From positions 1-64,000 of the forward strand of contig NZ_FWXR01000019.1 of the NCBI RefSeq assembly GCF_900176465.1: a stretch of 64,000 nucleotides of DNA, written 5' to 3'. Below the pieces are notes generated by a model that saw nothing but the letters and a program-made list of their open reading frames with translations, ran no database searches and was not told where the DNA came from. Within the stretch, counting starts at the first letter, position 1; every line of letters begins with the position of its first letter. The position numbers and the translations under genes were made by a program. The DNA comes from Fulvimarina manganoxydans (lineage in GTDB: Bacteria > Pseudomonadota > Alphaproteobacteria > Rhizobiales > Rhizobiaceae). Positions 54,626-62,750 of the stretch are shown here, in pieces.

Positions 54626-55228
54626 ATGTTCGACCAGCGCGAGAAAATCGCACTTTTTATCGATGGCGCTAACCTATATGCGGCGTCCCGAAATCTCGGA
54701 TTCGACATCGATTACCGGAAAATGCTGACCTTCTTCCAGAAGAAGGCCTATCTCCTTAGGGCGTATTATTATACTGCATTGATCGAAGACCAGGAATATT
54801 CTTCCATCCGGCCATTGATCGACTGGCTCGATTATAATGGCTATCGGGTCGTGACCAAGCCGGCGAAAGAGTTCACCGACCCGTCCGGACGCCGCAAGGT
54901 GAAGGGCAATATGGATATCGAGCTCGCCATCGACGCGATGGAGCTCGTGGATACGGTCGATCACTTCGTTCTCTTCTCCGGGGACGGCGATTTCCGCTCG
55001 CTGGTGGATGCGCTGCAGCGTAAGGGCCGGAAGGTCTCGGTCGTCTCGACCCTGTCGACCCAGCCGCCGATGATCTCCGACGATCTGCGCCGCCAGGCCG
55101 ATCACTTCATCGATCTGTCGAGCCTCAAGGCCGATATCGGCCGCAGCCAGGCTGAACGCGAAGCGCGGCTGGCCCGCCGGGCCGAGGCGGAAGCCAATCT
55201 GCCGGACGACGAAGACGACGATTATTGA
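54626..55228 (+). CDS. NYN-domain protein, LabA/DUF88 family
   Basis: A 200-residue PIN-like NYN domain protein with the acidic active-site pattern IALFIDGANLY, KGNMDIELAIDAM and FSGDGDF, as expected of an RNase. The C-terminus is a charged helix ending in acidic residues (LPDDEDDDY). The family is widely conserved in alphaproteobacteria near rpoZ and rel, but its RNA target is not established. ATG 54626 fits the domain start. Confidence 0.88.
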   Translation: MFDQREKIALFIDGANLYAASRNLGFDIDYRKMLTFFQKKAYLLRAYYYTALIEDQEYSSIRPLIDWLDYNGYRVVTKPAKEFTDPSGRRKVKGNMDIELAIDAMELVDTVDHFVLFSGDGDFRSLVDALQRKGRKVSVVSTLSTQPPMISDDLRRQADHFIDLSSLKADIGRSQAEREARLARRAEAEANLPDDEDDDY

Positions 55229-55239
55229 GCGGCTCCGCA

Positions 55240-55929
55240 ATGGCGACCTTTTCGCCTACCGGACAATCGGGTGATATGACCGGCGTTTCAGCCTATCCCG
55301 CTCGCGATTGCCCGCTCTGCCCTCGCCTGGTCGCTTTCCGCGAGGAATGGCGCGCAAAGGAGCCCGATTGGCACAATGCCCCGGTTCCAAGCTTCCTGCC
55401 GCCTGACGGGGCAGGGGCCGTCGAACTCCTGATCGTCGGTCTCGCGCCGGGTGTGCGCGGGGCCAATCGGACCGGCCGTCCCTTCACCGGCGACTATGCC
55501 GGCGATCTCCTCTATTCGACGCTTGCGCGTTACGGCCTCGCCAATGACAAGTTCGATGCGCGGCCCGATGATGGCCTCGTCCTGAATCGCACCGCGATCA
55601 CCAATGCCGTGCGATGCGTGCCGCCGGAGAACAAGCCGGTAGGGGCGGAGATCGCCACTTGCCGAACCTTTCTCGAAGCGACGATTGCGCGGTTCGACAA
55701 CTTGTCGGCGATCGTCACCTTGGGCAAGATCGCCCATGACTCGACGCTACGGGCGCTCGGGGTCAAGCTGAAGGATGCGCCTTTCTCCCATGGCGGGCGC
55801 TTTGAGATCGGCTCGGTGACGCTATTTTCGACCTATCACTGTTCGCGCTACAATACGAATACGGGCCGGCTGACACCTGAAATGTTCCATGCTGTCTTCG
55901 AGGCAGTGAGCACGCATCTCGTGCACTGA
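55240..55929 (+). CDS. Family 5 (UdgB-type) uracil-DNA glycosylase
   Basis: Excises uracil and related bases from DNA. The product (229 residues) has an iron-sulphur-type cysteine set (Cys24 and Cys27 in CPLCPRL, later ones in VRCVPPEN and ATCRTF), the family-5 motif VGLAPGVRGANRTGRPFTGD, and STYHCSRYNTNTG near the end (His-containing catalytic loop). The start is uncertain: TTG 55225, ATG 55240 and ATG 55276 are in frame. It overlaps or abuts the NYN gene. Confidence 0.88.
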   Translation: MATFSPTGQSGDMTGVSAYPARDCPLCPRLVAFREEWRAKEPDWHNAPVPSFLPPDGAGAVELLIVGLAPGVRGANRTGRPFTGDYAGDLLYSTLARYGLANDKFDARPDDGLVLNRTAITNAVRCVPPENKPVGAEIATCRTFLEATIARFDNLSAIVTLGKIAHDSTLRALGVKLKDAPFSHGGRFEIGSVTLFSTYHCSRYNTNTGRLTPEMFHAVFEAVSTHLVH

Positions 55930-56380
55930 TCCGGCTATCATCTCATCGCTTGTGCGCTTTGGATTTGGATTCAGCCGAGGGTAAACGGCTTGCGCTACGC
56001 CCGCGACGCATCGTCATTCTCGCTACGGAGACCGAGACAGACGATGCGCGGAAGGCGGGTCTGCAGGTTCAGCAGTCGGGACGAATTTCGGATGGCTTGA
56101 TTGTTCAAGCACGCTGCTGAAGCGCGATGATGTGCGCAGGAGGGAAGCGTTATCCGCGAGCCCGGAGGCTGACATCCGCTTGAAGCTCCGACAAGTCTCG
56201 ATCATTCCCGAATAGAACGGCGTCGGCAGCGCCCACGGGGCTGACGATGACTGGACGCCGGGGCCGTCCCTTCGCAGCGTCTATCGTCTCAAAGATAGGC
56301 TTCGAAGCGAACGCAAGACGCCGGGCGCGGAAGGAGACATCCCGTCTCCTTCCGCGCCCGGCTTTCTTTGCAACATTCGA
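55930..56380. other. Gene-free region ending in a very strong hairpin
   Basis: No credible gene in 450 bp. The last part holds a perfect 19-bp hairpin (56320-56338 with 56344-56362, five-base loop) followed on the plus strand by TTTCTTT. It probably ends the glycosylase transcript, or an unrecognised plus-strand RNA, and may also serve the convergent M15 peptidase gene. Confidence 0.5.
56320..56370 (+). terminator. Intrinsic terminator, perfect 19-bp stem
   Basis: The arms 56320-56338 and 56344-56362 are fully complementary with loop ATCCC; TTTCTTT follows on the plus strand, whereas the minus-strand exit lacks a T-run. It lies 390 bp after the only plus-strand gene upstream, a long distance for a simple terminator. 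Confidence 0.75.
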
Positions 56381-57994
56381 TCAGTTGGCCGCCTCGCCGA
56401 AGAATGCGACGGCCTCGAAGCGGGCTGCGATCTCGTCCTGGCTCTTGGTCGCGACTGGCTTGCGCGGTGCCGGGGGCAGGCTGTCGGCGACGCGGATCAC
56501 ACGGCCCCCCTTGCCGGAGAGGTCGGCGGCCATGGCCGCATCCTCTTCGGAGCTGGCCGCCGCCGCGATGGCGGCAATCGTGCGGGCTGTCTCTGAAGAC
56601 TGTCTGACAACCGGCTCTTTAGCCTCCGCTTTGCGAACGCGCTCAGGTCGAGCTGACGGGGCGACGGCTGCCACTGTCGTCAGGGCCGCCTGCGTTTCGG
56701 CTTGTTTCGCAGGCCGGGTCGGAAGCTTCTCGGGCACTGCAGCGGCGACCGCTTCGCTGTTCAGAACCGTTGCGAAGGGCGGGCGCTGGCGCGGTGTCGG
56801 CACGGCATAGGCCAGCTCGCCGGCGGCCGTCTCGTTGACGCTTGGGCTCTCGCTTTCGAGGGCGGCGACCATGGTCGCGACCTCGTCTTGGGACGGCTCA
56901 GATGCTTCGACGGGCGCCTCGATCGTCGCGGGGACAGCGCGGCCAGGCGCCCAGCGCGGAAGCGGGATCTCGGACGGGGCGAGCGCGGCAATCACCGTGG
57001 CCGGCTCGGAGCTCGCGGCGTTGACGGCGGCAGCCGGAGCGTTGCGCGGATCGGAGCGCGTGTCGAAACCGGCGTCGAGCATGGCGACGGTCGGTTGCGG
57101 AATGGCGCCCGGCGTCGGGCGCGAGGTCGGGACGACGCTCGCAACGACCGGGGCCTGAGGCTGGCGAGCGGCCGGGGCGGACCGGGCCGGGCTCGTTGCA
57201 ATCTCGGCCTCGTCCTCGGCCTCATCCGCGCCGCCATCGCCGAAGAGCATGGCGAGCAGGGTCTTGCCGCCGCCCGAGGAGCCGCCCGACGCGTTGGCGA
57301 CTTCCAGGCTGGAAGACGAACGGCGCGACTTATAGGAGGCGAGGGCCTGCTGATAGCCAGGCAAAGGCTTGCCGTCGGACGGGACGTGGACCGTATTGCC
57401 ATTCGGGAAGACCGCTAGCAGCTGCTTGCGGCTCATGCGCGGCCAATGGCGGGCATTGCCGGTGTCGAAATGGACGAAGGGCGAGCCGGACTTCGGATAA
57501 TAGCCGACGCCGCCCACCTGCATCTTCAGGCCAATGGCGCGAAGCTTGGCGAGCGGAACGTCGGGAATGTAGAAGTCGAGCGCCTTGCCGACCATGTGCT
57601 GGCTCTTTTGAGCCTGGCCGCCACGGGTGCGCCGAAGCATGCTGTTGGTCGCCGGCGAGCGATAGCCGCAGATGACATGGATATAGTCGCGACTGCCCGA
57701 CTGGCGATACGCTTCCCAGACCAAGTCGAGAAGCTTCGGATCCATGGTGATCTCCTTGCCCTTGCGCCAATCGCGCATGAACCAGTTGATCTTCTTCAGC
57801 TCACCCTGATCGTATCGGCCGTTGCGCTTATAGTCGAAGCTGGCGCGCTCACGGGTGTGAAGATTGTAGAATTTGAGGGTCCGCGTCTCGGCCTGGGCGG
57901 CAGGCACGGCCATGAGGAAGCTCAAGGCCATCGTTGCGGCGAGCATGGCCAGACGCCAGGTGCTCGCACCCGGTACGGCAGTCAGTCCGAACAT
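56381..57994 (-). CDS. Exported M15/DUF882 (MepK/YcbK-type) cell-wall peptidase with long disordered tail
   Basis: A 537-residue precursor with a signal peptide (cleavage near AAQA-ETRT, about residue 35) and a DUF882/peptidase M15 domain (about 40-205). The zinc site is seen in SQHMVGKALDFYIPD (His, Asp) and VHFDTGNARHW (His). This family cleaves peptidoglycan cross-links (E. coli YcbK/MepK cuts 3-3 cross-links). About 330 residues of Ala/Pro/Ser/Glu-rich low-complexity sequence follow, absent from E. coli YcbK. A signal for export is clear; the tail may tether or regulate it. Confidence 0.85.
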   Translation of the reverse strand: MFGLTAVPGASTWRLAMLAATMALSFLMAVPAAQAETRTLKFYNLHTRERASFDYKRNGRYDQGELKKINWFMRDWRKGKEITMDPKLLDLVWEAYRQSGSRDYIHVICGYRSPATNSMLRRTRGGQAQKSQHMVGKALDFYIPDVPLAKLRAIGLKMQVGGVGYYPKSGSPFVHFDTGNARHWPRMSRKQLLAVFPNGNTVHVPSDGKPLPGYQQALASYKSRRSSSSLEVANASGGSSGGGKTLLAMLFGDGGADEAEDEAEIATSPARSAPAARQPQAPVVASVVPTSRPTPGAIPQPTVAMLDAGFDTRSDPRNAPAAAVNAASSEPATVIAALAPSEIPLPRWAPGRAVPATIEAPVEASEPSQDEVATMVAALESESPSVNETAAGELAYAVPTPRQRPPFATVLNSEAVAAAVPEKLPTRPAKQAETQAALTTVAAVAPSARPERVRKAEAKEPVVRQSSETARTIAAIAAAASSEEDAAMAADLSGKGGRVIRVADSLPPAPRKPVATKSQDEIAARFEAVAFFGEAAN

Positions 57995-58268
57995 CGAAGT
58001 CCAATCCCCTTCCGAATGACCAAATCGATCCCCGTATCCCTCGGGTGATCGCCGATCTCAGGATCTCGTCGACCCTTGCTGTCACAGATTCCGACGAACT
58101 GCGGCATAACGATGACAGTATGGCCCAATTCGAACATTCAGCCTTAAAATGCTTAAGGTCGGGTTAAGGTTAAAACTTGGTCGCCTGACAAGCTATTGGT
58201 TTCGCAGCCCTCCTGCCGCAAGGTCCGCTTCGCCCCTTAAGAGGCAAAGCGCCAGCGGACAGCGCAGG

Positions 58269-59762
58269 TCAGGACGCCGAAATATCGTATTCGCGCATCT
58301 TTCGATAGAGCGTCGAGCGGCCGATGCCCAGCCGACGCGCGATCTCGCTCATCCGGCCGCCATATTGGACGAGGGCAAGGCGAATGAGGTCGGCCTCGAT
58401 ATCCTCCAGGCGTCGCATATCGCCTTTCGAATCATGCAGCGCGACGGCGGATTGGGCGCCACCGCGCTCAAGATCGCCATAGGGAGACGGGTGCGTCTTC
58501 CGGGACATCAGCGGAGGGGCAGGCGTGACGAGGCCGTTGCCCGTGTGCCCTGCGGGCACTTCGGAGGCAGGCCCATCCGAGCCGGCTCGTCTCGCCTCGC
58601 TCATGGCGACGATCGGGCCAAAATCCATCGGCTGCAGAACGTCGCTATCGGCCAGGACGACAGCCCGATGAACGGCATTTTCCAACTGGCGGATATTGCC
58701 CGGCCAGTCGAAGCGTTCCAGGAGATCGATCGCAGCACCGGACAGGTGGCGGGCTGGCGACTGCGGTTCGCTTTCGCGAAAACGGGCGAGAAACTGCTCG
58801 GCAAGCATGCGAATTTCCGCCGGCCGGTCTCTCAAGGGCGGCACTTCGATCTCGAAGGCATTCAGCCGATAGTAGAGGTCCTGGCGAAAACTGCCGCGCC
58901 CCACCGCCTCATGCAGGCTGCGATTGGTGGCGGAGAGGATGCGCACATCGACCGGAACGGGCCGATCGCCGCCCACCGGATCGACAGTGCCCTCCTGTAG
59001 GACGCGCAGGAGCTTGACCTGCACCGCCGGGCTCAACTCGCCCACCTCGTCGAGAAGCAGCGTGCCGCCATCGGCCTCCCGGAACTTGCCGACATGGTCG
59101 CGGCCTGCGTCGGTGAAGGCGCCCTTGGCATGGCCGAAGAGGATCGATTCGGCGAGATCGGAGGGCAGGGCGCCGCAATTGACGGTCACGAAGGGCCTCG
59201 TCGCTCGTGGCCCATACGCCTGAATGGCTCGCGCGATCCACTCCTTGCCGACGCCGGTCTCCCCACCGATAAGAACGGGGATGGCCGATCGCGCCGCTTT
59301 CGTCGCCACCTGGACGACGGAGGCCATGGGGTCCGGCAGGGACAGGCGCTCGAGACTGACCGGACGACGCGCCGCGTGGGTCCCGGTCTCGAACATTCTG
59401 ACGGCGCTCTTCAAGGTCTCCTTCAACCGGTCTGGCGCCACAGGCTTGACCACAAAGTCGAAGGCGCCAGCGCGCATGGCGGCGACGACTGTGTCGACCG
59501 AATCCTTGGCCGTCTGCACCACGACGGGGATTTCCAACCGACGGCGGCGCATCTCGGCCATCACCTCCGAGCCGCTCTTGTCGGGCATGACGAGGTCCAG
59601 CACGATGGCGGCGATGTCGCCGGCCTTGGGCCCCGCAAGGACGTCGAGAGCGGCGCGCCCGCCATCGCAGTGAATCGGCTGAAGACCCATCCGCGAGATA
59701 TGGGCGTCGAGGAGCCGGCGCTGGATCGGGTCGTCGTCGACGACGAGAACCTTCTTGGTCAT
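58269..59762 (-). CDS. NtrC-family response regulator with altered GAFTGA loop
   Basis: The 497-residue protein has a receiver domain (about 4-118; phospho-Asp in VLDLVMPDKSG), an AAA+ domain with Walker A GGETGVGKE and the sensor region, and a C-terminal Fis-type HTH (MSEIARRLGIGRSTLYRKMR). The sigma-54-contacting loop reads GAFTDA (214-219): the second glycine is Asp218. It may therefore not activate sigma-54 promoters in the usual way. No cognate kinase lies next to it. Confidence 0.88.
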   Translation of the reverse strand: MTKKVLVVDDDPIQRRLLDAHISRMGLQPIHCDGGRAALDVLAGPKAGDIAAIVLDLVMPDKSGSEVMAEMRRRRLEIPVVVQTAKDSVDTVVAAMRAGAFDFVVKPVAPDRLKETLKSAVRMFETGTHAARRPVSLERLSLPDPMASVVQVATKAARSAIPVLIGGETGVGKEWIARAIQAYGPRATRPFVTVNCGALPSDLAESILFGHAKGAFTDAGRDHVGKFREADGGTLLLDEVGELSPAVQVKLLRVLQEGTVDPVGGDRPVPVDVRILSATNRSLHEAVGRGSFRQDLYYRLNAFEIEVPPLRDRPAEIRMLAEQFLARFRESEPQSPARHLSGAAIDLLERFDWPGNIRQLENAVHRAVVLADSDVLQPMDFGPIVAMSEARRAGSDGPASEVPAGHTGNGLVTPAPPLMSRKTHPSPYGDLERGGAQSAVALHDSKGDMRRLEDIEADLIRLALVQYGGRMSEIARRLGIGRSTLYRKMREYDISAS

Positions 59763-60072
59763 GGCTTGGCGTCCCTGTTGGATTTGTCCCCGTCTGAAGC
59801 GGGGTTGACCCAGACTGGCACGGTCCGCCTGAAGAGCCGGTCAAGGAACGCGGACAACGCTGTCCTAGCGATTTAAGGACAATTTGAATGGTCTGGACGT
59901 CTGGCAGACAGGGAAGCCGGCCTTTATGTAGCCGAGCATGACCAGGCTGACGCTTTGAGTGACCGACACGGCTTCGCTCACGGCGCCTTGCCCTCCTTAT
60001 TGATGTGCCGAGTGGCCGAGAGACCGCTAATCTTTCGTTCGCTTAGTGCTCGAATCGGAAAGCCAGCAATCC
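59763..60072. other. Divergent intergenic region between the NtrC-type gene and pepF
   Basis: The two genes diverge, so two promoters are expected. No clear -35/-10 pair or operator was recognised. No small gene or hairpin with a T-tract is seen. Confidence 0.35.
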
Positions 60073-61902
60073 ATGACGAATGTCCTGTCCCGTTTCTTCC
60101 GCTCTCTCGCCGAAGCCGCCGAGACGAAGGGCGCCGATCTGCCCGAATGGAACCTGGACGACCTCTATCCGGCCATGGACTCGCCGGCGCTCAAATCCGA
60201 TCTCGACGAAGCAAGACACCGGGCAGAAGCCTTCAAGGAGCGTTGGCGCGGCCACCTTGCCGAGCTCGCCGCGAACGATCCGGCCGAGCTTGCCGCCTCC
60301 GTGCGCGAATTCGAGGCGCTGGAAGAGCTTCTCGGCCGCGTTATTTCCTATGCCGGTCTCGTCTATGCCGGCGACACGTCGGACCCGGTGCGCGCCAAGT
60401 TCTATGGCGACATCCAGGCGACCATCACCGACATCTCAACCCATCTTCTCTTCTATACGCTGGAGCTGAACCGCATCGAGGATGGGGTGATGGACGAGGC
60501 CATGGCGAGCGAGCCGGCGCTCGGCCATTACCGCCCCTGGCTCGTCGATCTGCGCAAGGACAAGCCTTATCAGCTCGAAGACCGGGTGGAGGAGCTGTTC
60601 CACGAAAAGGCGATCACCGGGCGTGGCGCCTGGAACCGGCTGTTCGACGAGACCCTGACCAGCCTGCGCTTTACCGTGGACGGGGACGATCTGACGCTCG
60701 AATCGGCGCTCAATTTTCTTCAGGACCCGGACCGGGAAAAGCGGCGCAAGGCGGCCGCGGCTCTTGCCAAGGTCTTTTCCGAAAATCTGCGCAGCTTCAC
60801 CCTCATCACCAACACGCTCGCCAAGGACAAGGAAATTTCCGATCGTTGGCGTGGCTTTGAGGATGTCGCCGATTCTCGCCATCTGGCCAACCGGGTCGAG
60901 CGCGAAGTGGTCGATGCGTTGTCGACGGCGGTCACCGCCGCCTATCCGTCGATCTCCCACCGCTATTACGCCATGAAGGCCAAATGGCTCGGCCTCGACG
61001 CGCTCGACTACTGGGATCGCAACGCGCCCCTGCCGGACGCCAAGCGCCGCGACATTTCCTGGGACGAGGCCCGGTCGACGGTTCTTTCGGCCTATTCGGG
61101 CTTTTCGCCCGAAATGGCGGACATCGCCGGGCGCTTTTTCGACAAGGGCTGGATTGATGCCGCCCTGCGGCCCGGAAAATCGCCGGGCGCTTTTGCCCAT
61201 CCGACCGTGCCGAGCGCCCATCCTTATGTGCTTCTCAACTATATGGGTAAGCCGCGGGACGTGATGACGCTCGCCCACGAGCTCGGCCATGGCGTTCACC
61301 AGGTGCTGGCCGGCGAGCAAGGGGCGCTGATGGCGGCAACGCCCCTGACGCTGGCCGAGACGGCCTCGGTCTTCGGCGAGATGCTCACCTTCCGCTCGCT
61401 GCTCGCCCAGGCGAAAACCCCGCAGGAGCGCAAGACGCTGCTCGCCTCCAAGGTCGAGGATATGATCAACACGGTGGTCCGCCAGATCGCCTTCTATCAG
61501 TTCGAGCGGGCGCTTCACGAAGAGCGGCGCGCGGGCGAACTGACTTCCGAGCGGATCGGCGAGATTTGGGTCTCAATCCAGGGCAACAGCTTGGGCCCTG
61601 CCGTGCGGCTCGGGGCCGGCTACGAGACCTTCTGGACCTACGTCCCCCACTTCATTCATTCGCCCTTCTACGTTTATGCCTATGCCTTCGGCGATTGCCT
61701 CGTGAACTCGCTCTATTCGGTCTATGAGAATGCCGAGGCCGGCTTCCAGGACAAATACTTCGCCATGCTGAAGGCCGGCGGCACCAAGCATCATTCGGAG
61801 CTTCTCGCCCCCTTCGGCCTCGACGCCTCCGATCCGGCTTTCTGGTCGAAGGGCCTTTCGATGATTTCGGGCTTCATCGATGAGCTGGAGGCGATGGAAT
61901 AG
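60073..61902 (+). CDS. pepF: M3-family oligoendopeptidase (PepF type)
   Basis: A 609-residue cytosolic zinc endopeptidase that degrades oligopeptides. The HExxH motif is H402-E-L-G-H406 (LAHELGHGVHQ), with the third ligand Glu in the downstream LAETASVFGE. The N-terminal M3 domain (SLAEAAETKGADLPEWNLDD) is typical of PepF. The start is ATG 60073; a GTG at 60046 is in frame. Neither has a strong ribosome-binding site. It stands alone before rpoZ. Confidence 0.93.
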   Translation: MTNVLSRFFRSLAEAAETKGADLPEWNLDDLYPAMDSPALKSDLDEARHRAEAFKERWRGHLAELAANDPAELAASVREFEALEELLGRVISYAGLVYAGDTSDPVRAKFYGDIQATITDISTHLLFYTLELNRIEDGVMDEAMASEPALGHYRPWLVDLRKDKPYQLEDRVEELFHEKAITGRGAWNRLFDETLTSLRFTVDGDDLTLESALNFLQDPDREKRRKAAAALAKVFSENLRSFTLITNTLAKDKEISDRWRGFEDVADSRHLANRVEREVVDALSTAVTAAYPSISHRYYAMKAKWLGLDALDYWDRNAPLPDAKRRDISWDEARSTVLSAYSGFSPEMADIAGRFFDKGWIDAALRPGKSPGAFAHPTVPSAHPYVLLNYMGKPRDVMTLAHELGHGVHQVLAGEQGALMAATPLTLAETASVFGEMLTFRSLLAQAKTPQERKTLLASKVEDMINTVVRQIAFYQFERALHEERRAGELTSERIGEIWVSIQGNSLGPAVRLGAGYETFWTYVPHFIHSPFYVYAYAFGDCLVNSLYSVYENAEAGFQDKYFAMLKAGGTKHHSELLAPFGLDASDPAFWSKGLSMISGFIDELEAME

Positions 61903-62105
61903 GCGATTGTCAGCAGTCTCTTGATGGGCCGGCAACCAGATGCCGGCCTACCTCGACAGAACTTCGTGGAGGCTTTGATTTCGTCGTCTGCCGCCTGACC
62001 GCAGGCGCCGGCCGGGACTTTCCGGCGGCCGCCCTTGTGATCTGCCCGTAATCGCGTTATGTGCGGGAGAACTCCACCCATACCGCGTTGCACCAGGAGA
62101 CAGGC

Positions 62106-62507
62106 ATGGCCCGTGTCACCGTAGAAGATTGCGTCGACAAGGTCGACAACCGTTTCGAGCTCGTGCTGCTTGCCAGCCACCGGGCCCGCCAGATTTCCCA
62201 GGGCAACCCGATCACGGTCGACCGCGACAACGACAAGAATCCCGTTGTCGCCTTGCGCGAGATCGCCGATGAGACCCTGTCGCCGGGCGATCTGAAGGAA
62301 GATCTGATCCATTCCCTGCAGAAGCATGTGGAAGTGGACGAGCCGGAAGAGGCCGCACGCCCGGCTGAGCCGGCGCCCCAGGCCGCGCCGCGTCAGGCGA
62401 TCACCGCCGAGCCGGAAGAGAACGTCACCTTCGACCGCATGTCGGAGGAAGAGCTCCTCGCTGGCATCGAAGGCCTCGTGCCGCCGGAAAAGAACGACGA
62501 TTATTGA
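62106..62507 (+). CDS. rpoZ: RNA polymerase omega subunit
   Basis: A 133-residue omega subunit: [20 protein letters not shown] and [11 protein letters not shown] are the conserved N-terminal helices that bind the beta-prime C-terminus. The C-terminal half is an acidic, Ala/Pro-rich extension usual in alphaproteobacteria. ATG 62106 is preceded by AGGAG (62095-62099). It lies upstream of rel, as in most proteobacteria, and omega contributes to a ppGpp-binding site on RNA polymerase in other proteobacteria. Confidence 0.95.
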   Translation: MARVTVEDCVDKVDNRFELVLLASHRARQISQGNPITVDRDNDKNPVVALREIADETLSPGDLKEDLIHSLQKHVEVDEPEEAARPAEPAPQAAPRQAITAEPEENVTFDRMSEEELLAGIEGLVPPEKNDDY

Positions 62508-62557
62508 CGCGGCACTGGGCGGACCGCTTCCGCACCGGAGAAATCGAGCCTATCTAA

Positions 62558-62597
62558 AGGGGCGCGTCGCTTTTCGCAGCGGCGCGCCCCTCGCTTT
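62558..62597 (+). terminator. Intrinsic terminator after rpoZ
   Basis: GGGGCGCG (62559-62566) pairs with CGCGCCCC (62583-62590); the stem extends inward by four more pairs including one G-T to an eight-base loop, and CGCTTTT follows. It lies 50 bp after rpoZ, so rel must rely on readthrough or its own promoter. Confidence 0.75.
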
Positions 62598-62648
62598 TCG
62601 CGTTTCACCAGCGGCCCAAGATGCTGACGCATCGAGCCGCTGTAACGT

Positions 62649-62706
62649 TCAAACGCCACGCGGGCTTATACCACCGGCCACCGGTCAGGACCGGGGCCCG
62701 GTGGTA
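62649..62706 (+). repeat. Intergenic palindromic mosaic element, copy C, in the rel leader
   Basis: The core TCAAACGCCACGCGGGCTT (62649-62667) differs by one base from copy A and adjoins a palindrome: 62669-62685 pairs with 62690-62706 (15 of 17, 4-nt loop). The hairpin ends 44 bp before the rel start codon. Unlike the other copies it is not attached to a stop codon. Confidence 0.7.
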
Positions 62707-62750
62707 CGCCCCCTTCAACCGTCCAGCGGAAAGGCCGTCGTCGCCGTCCC

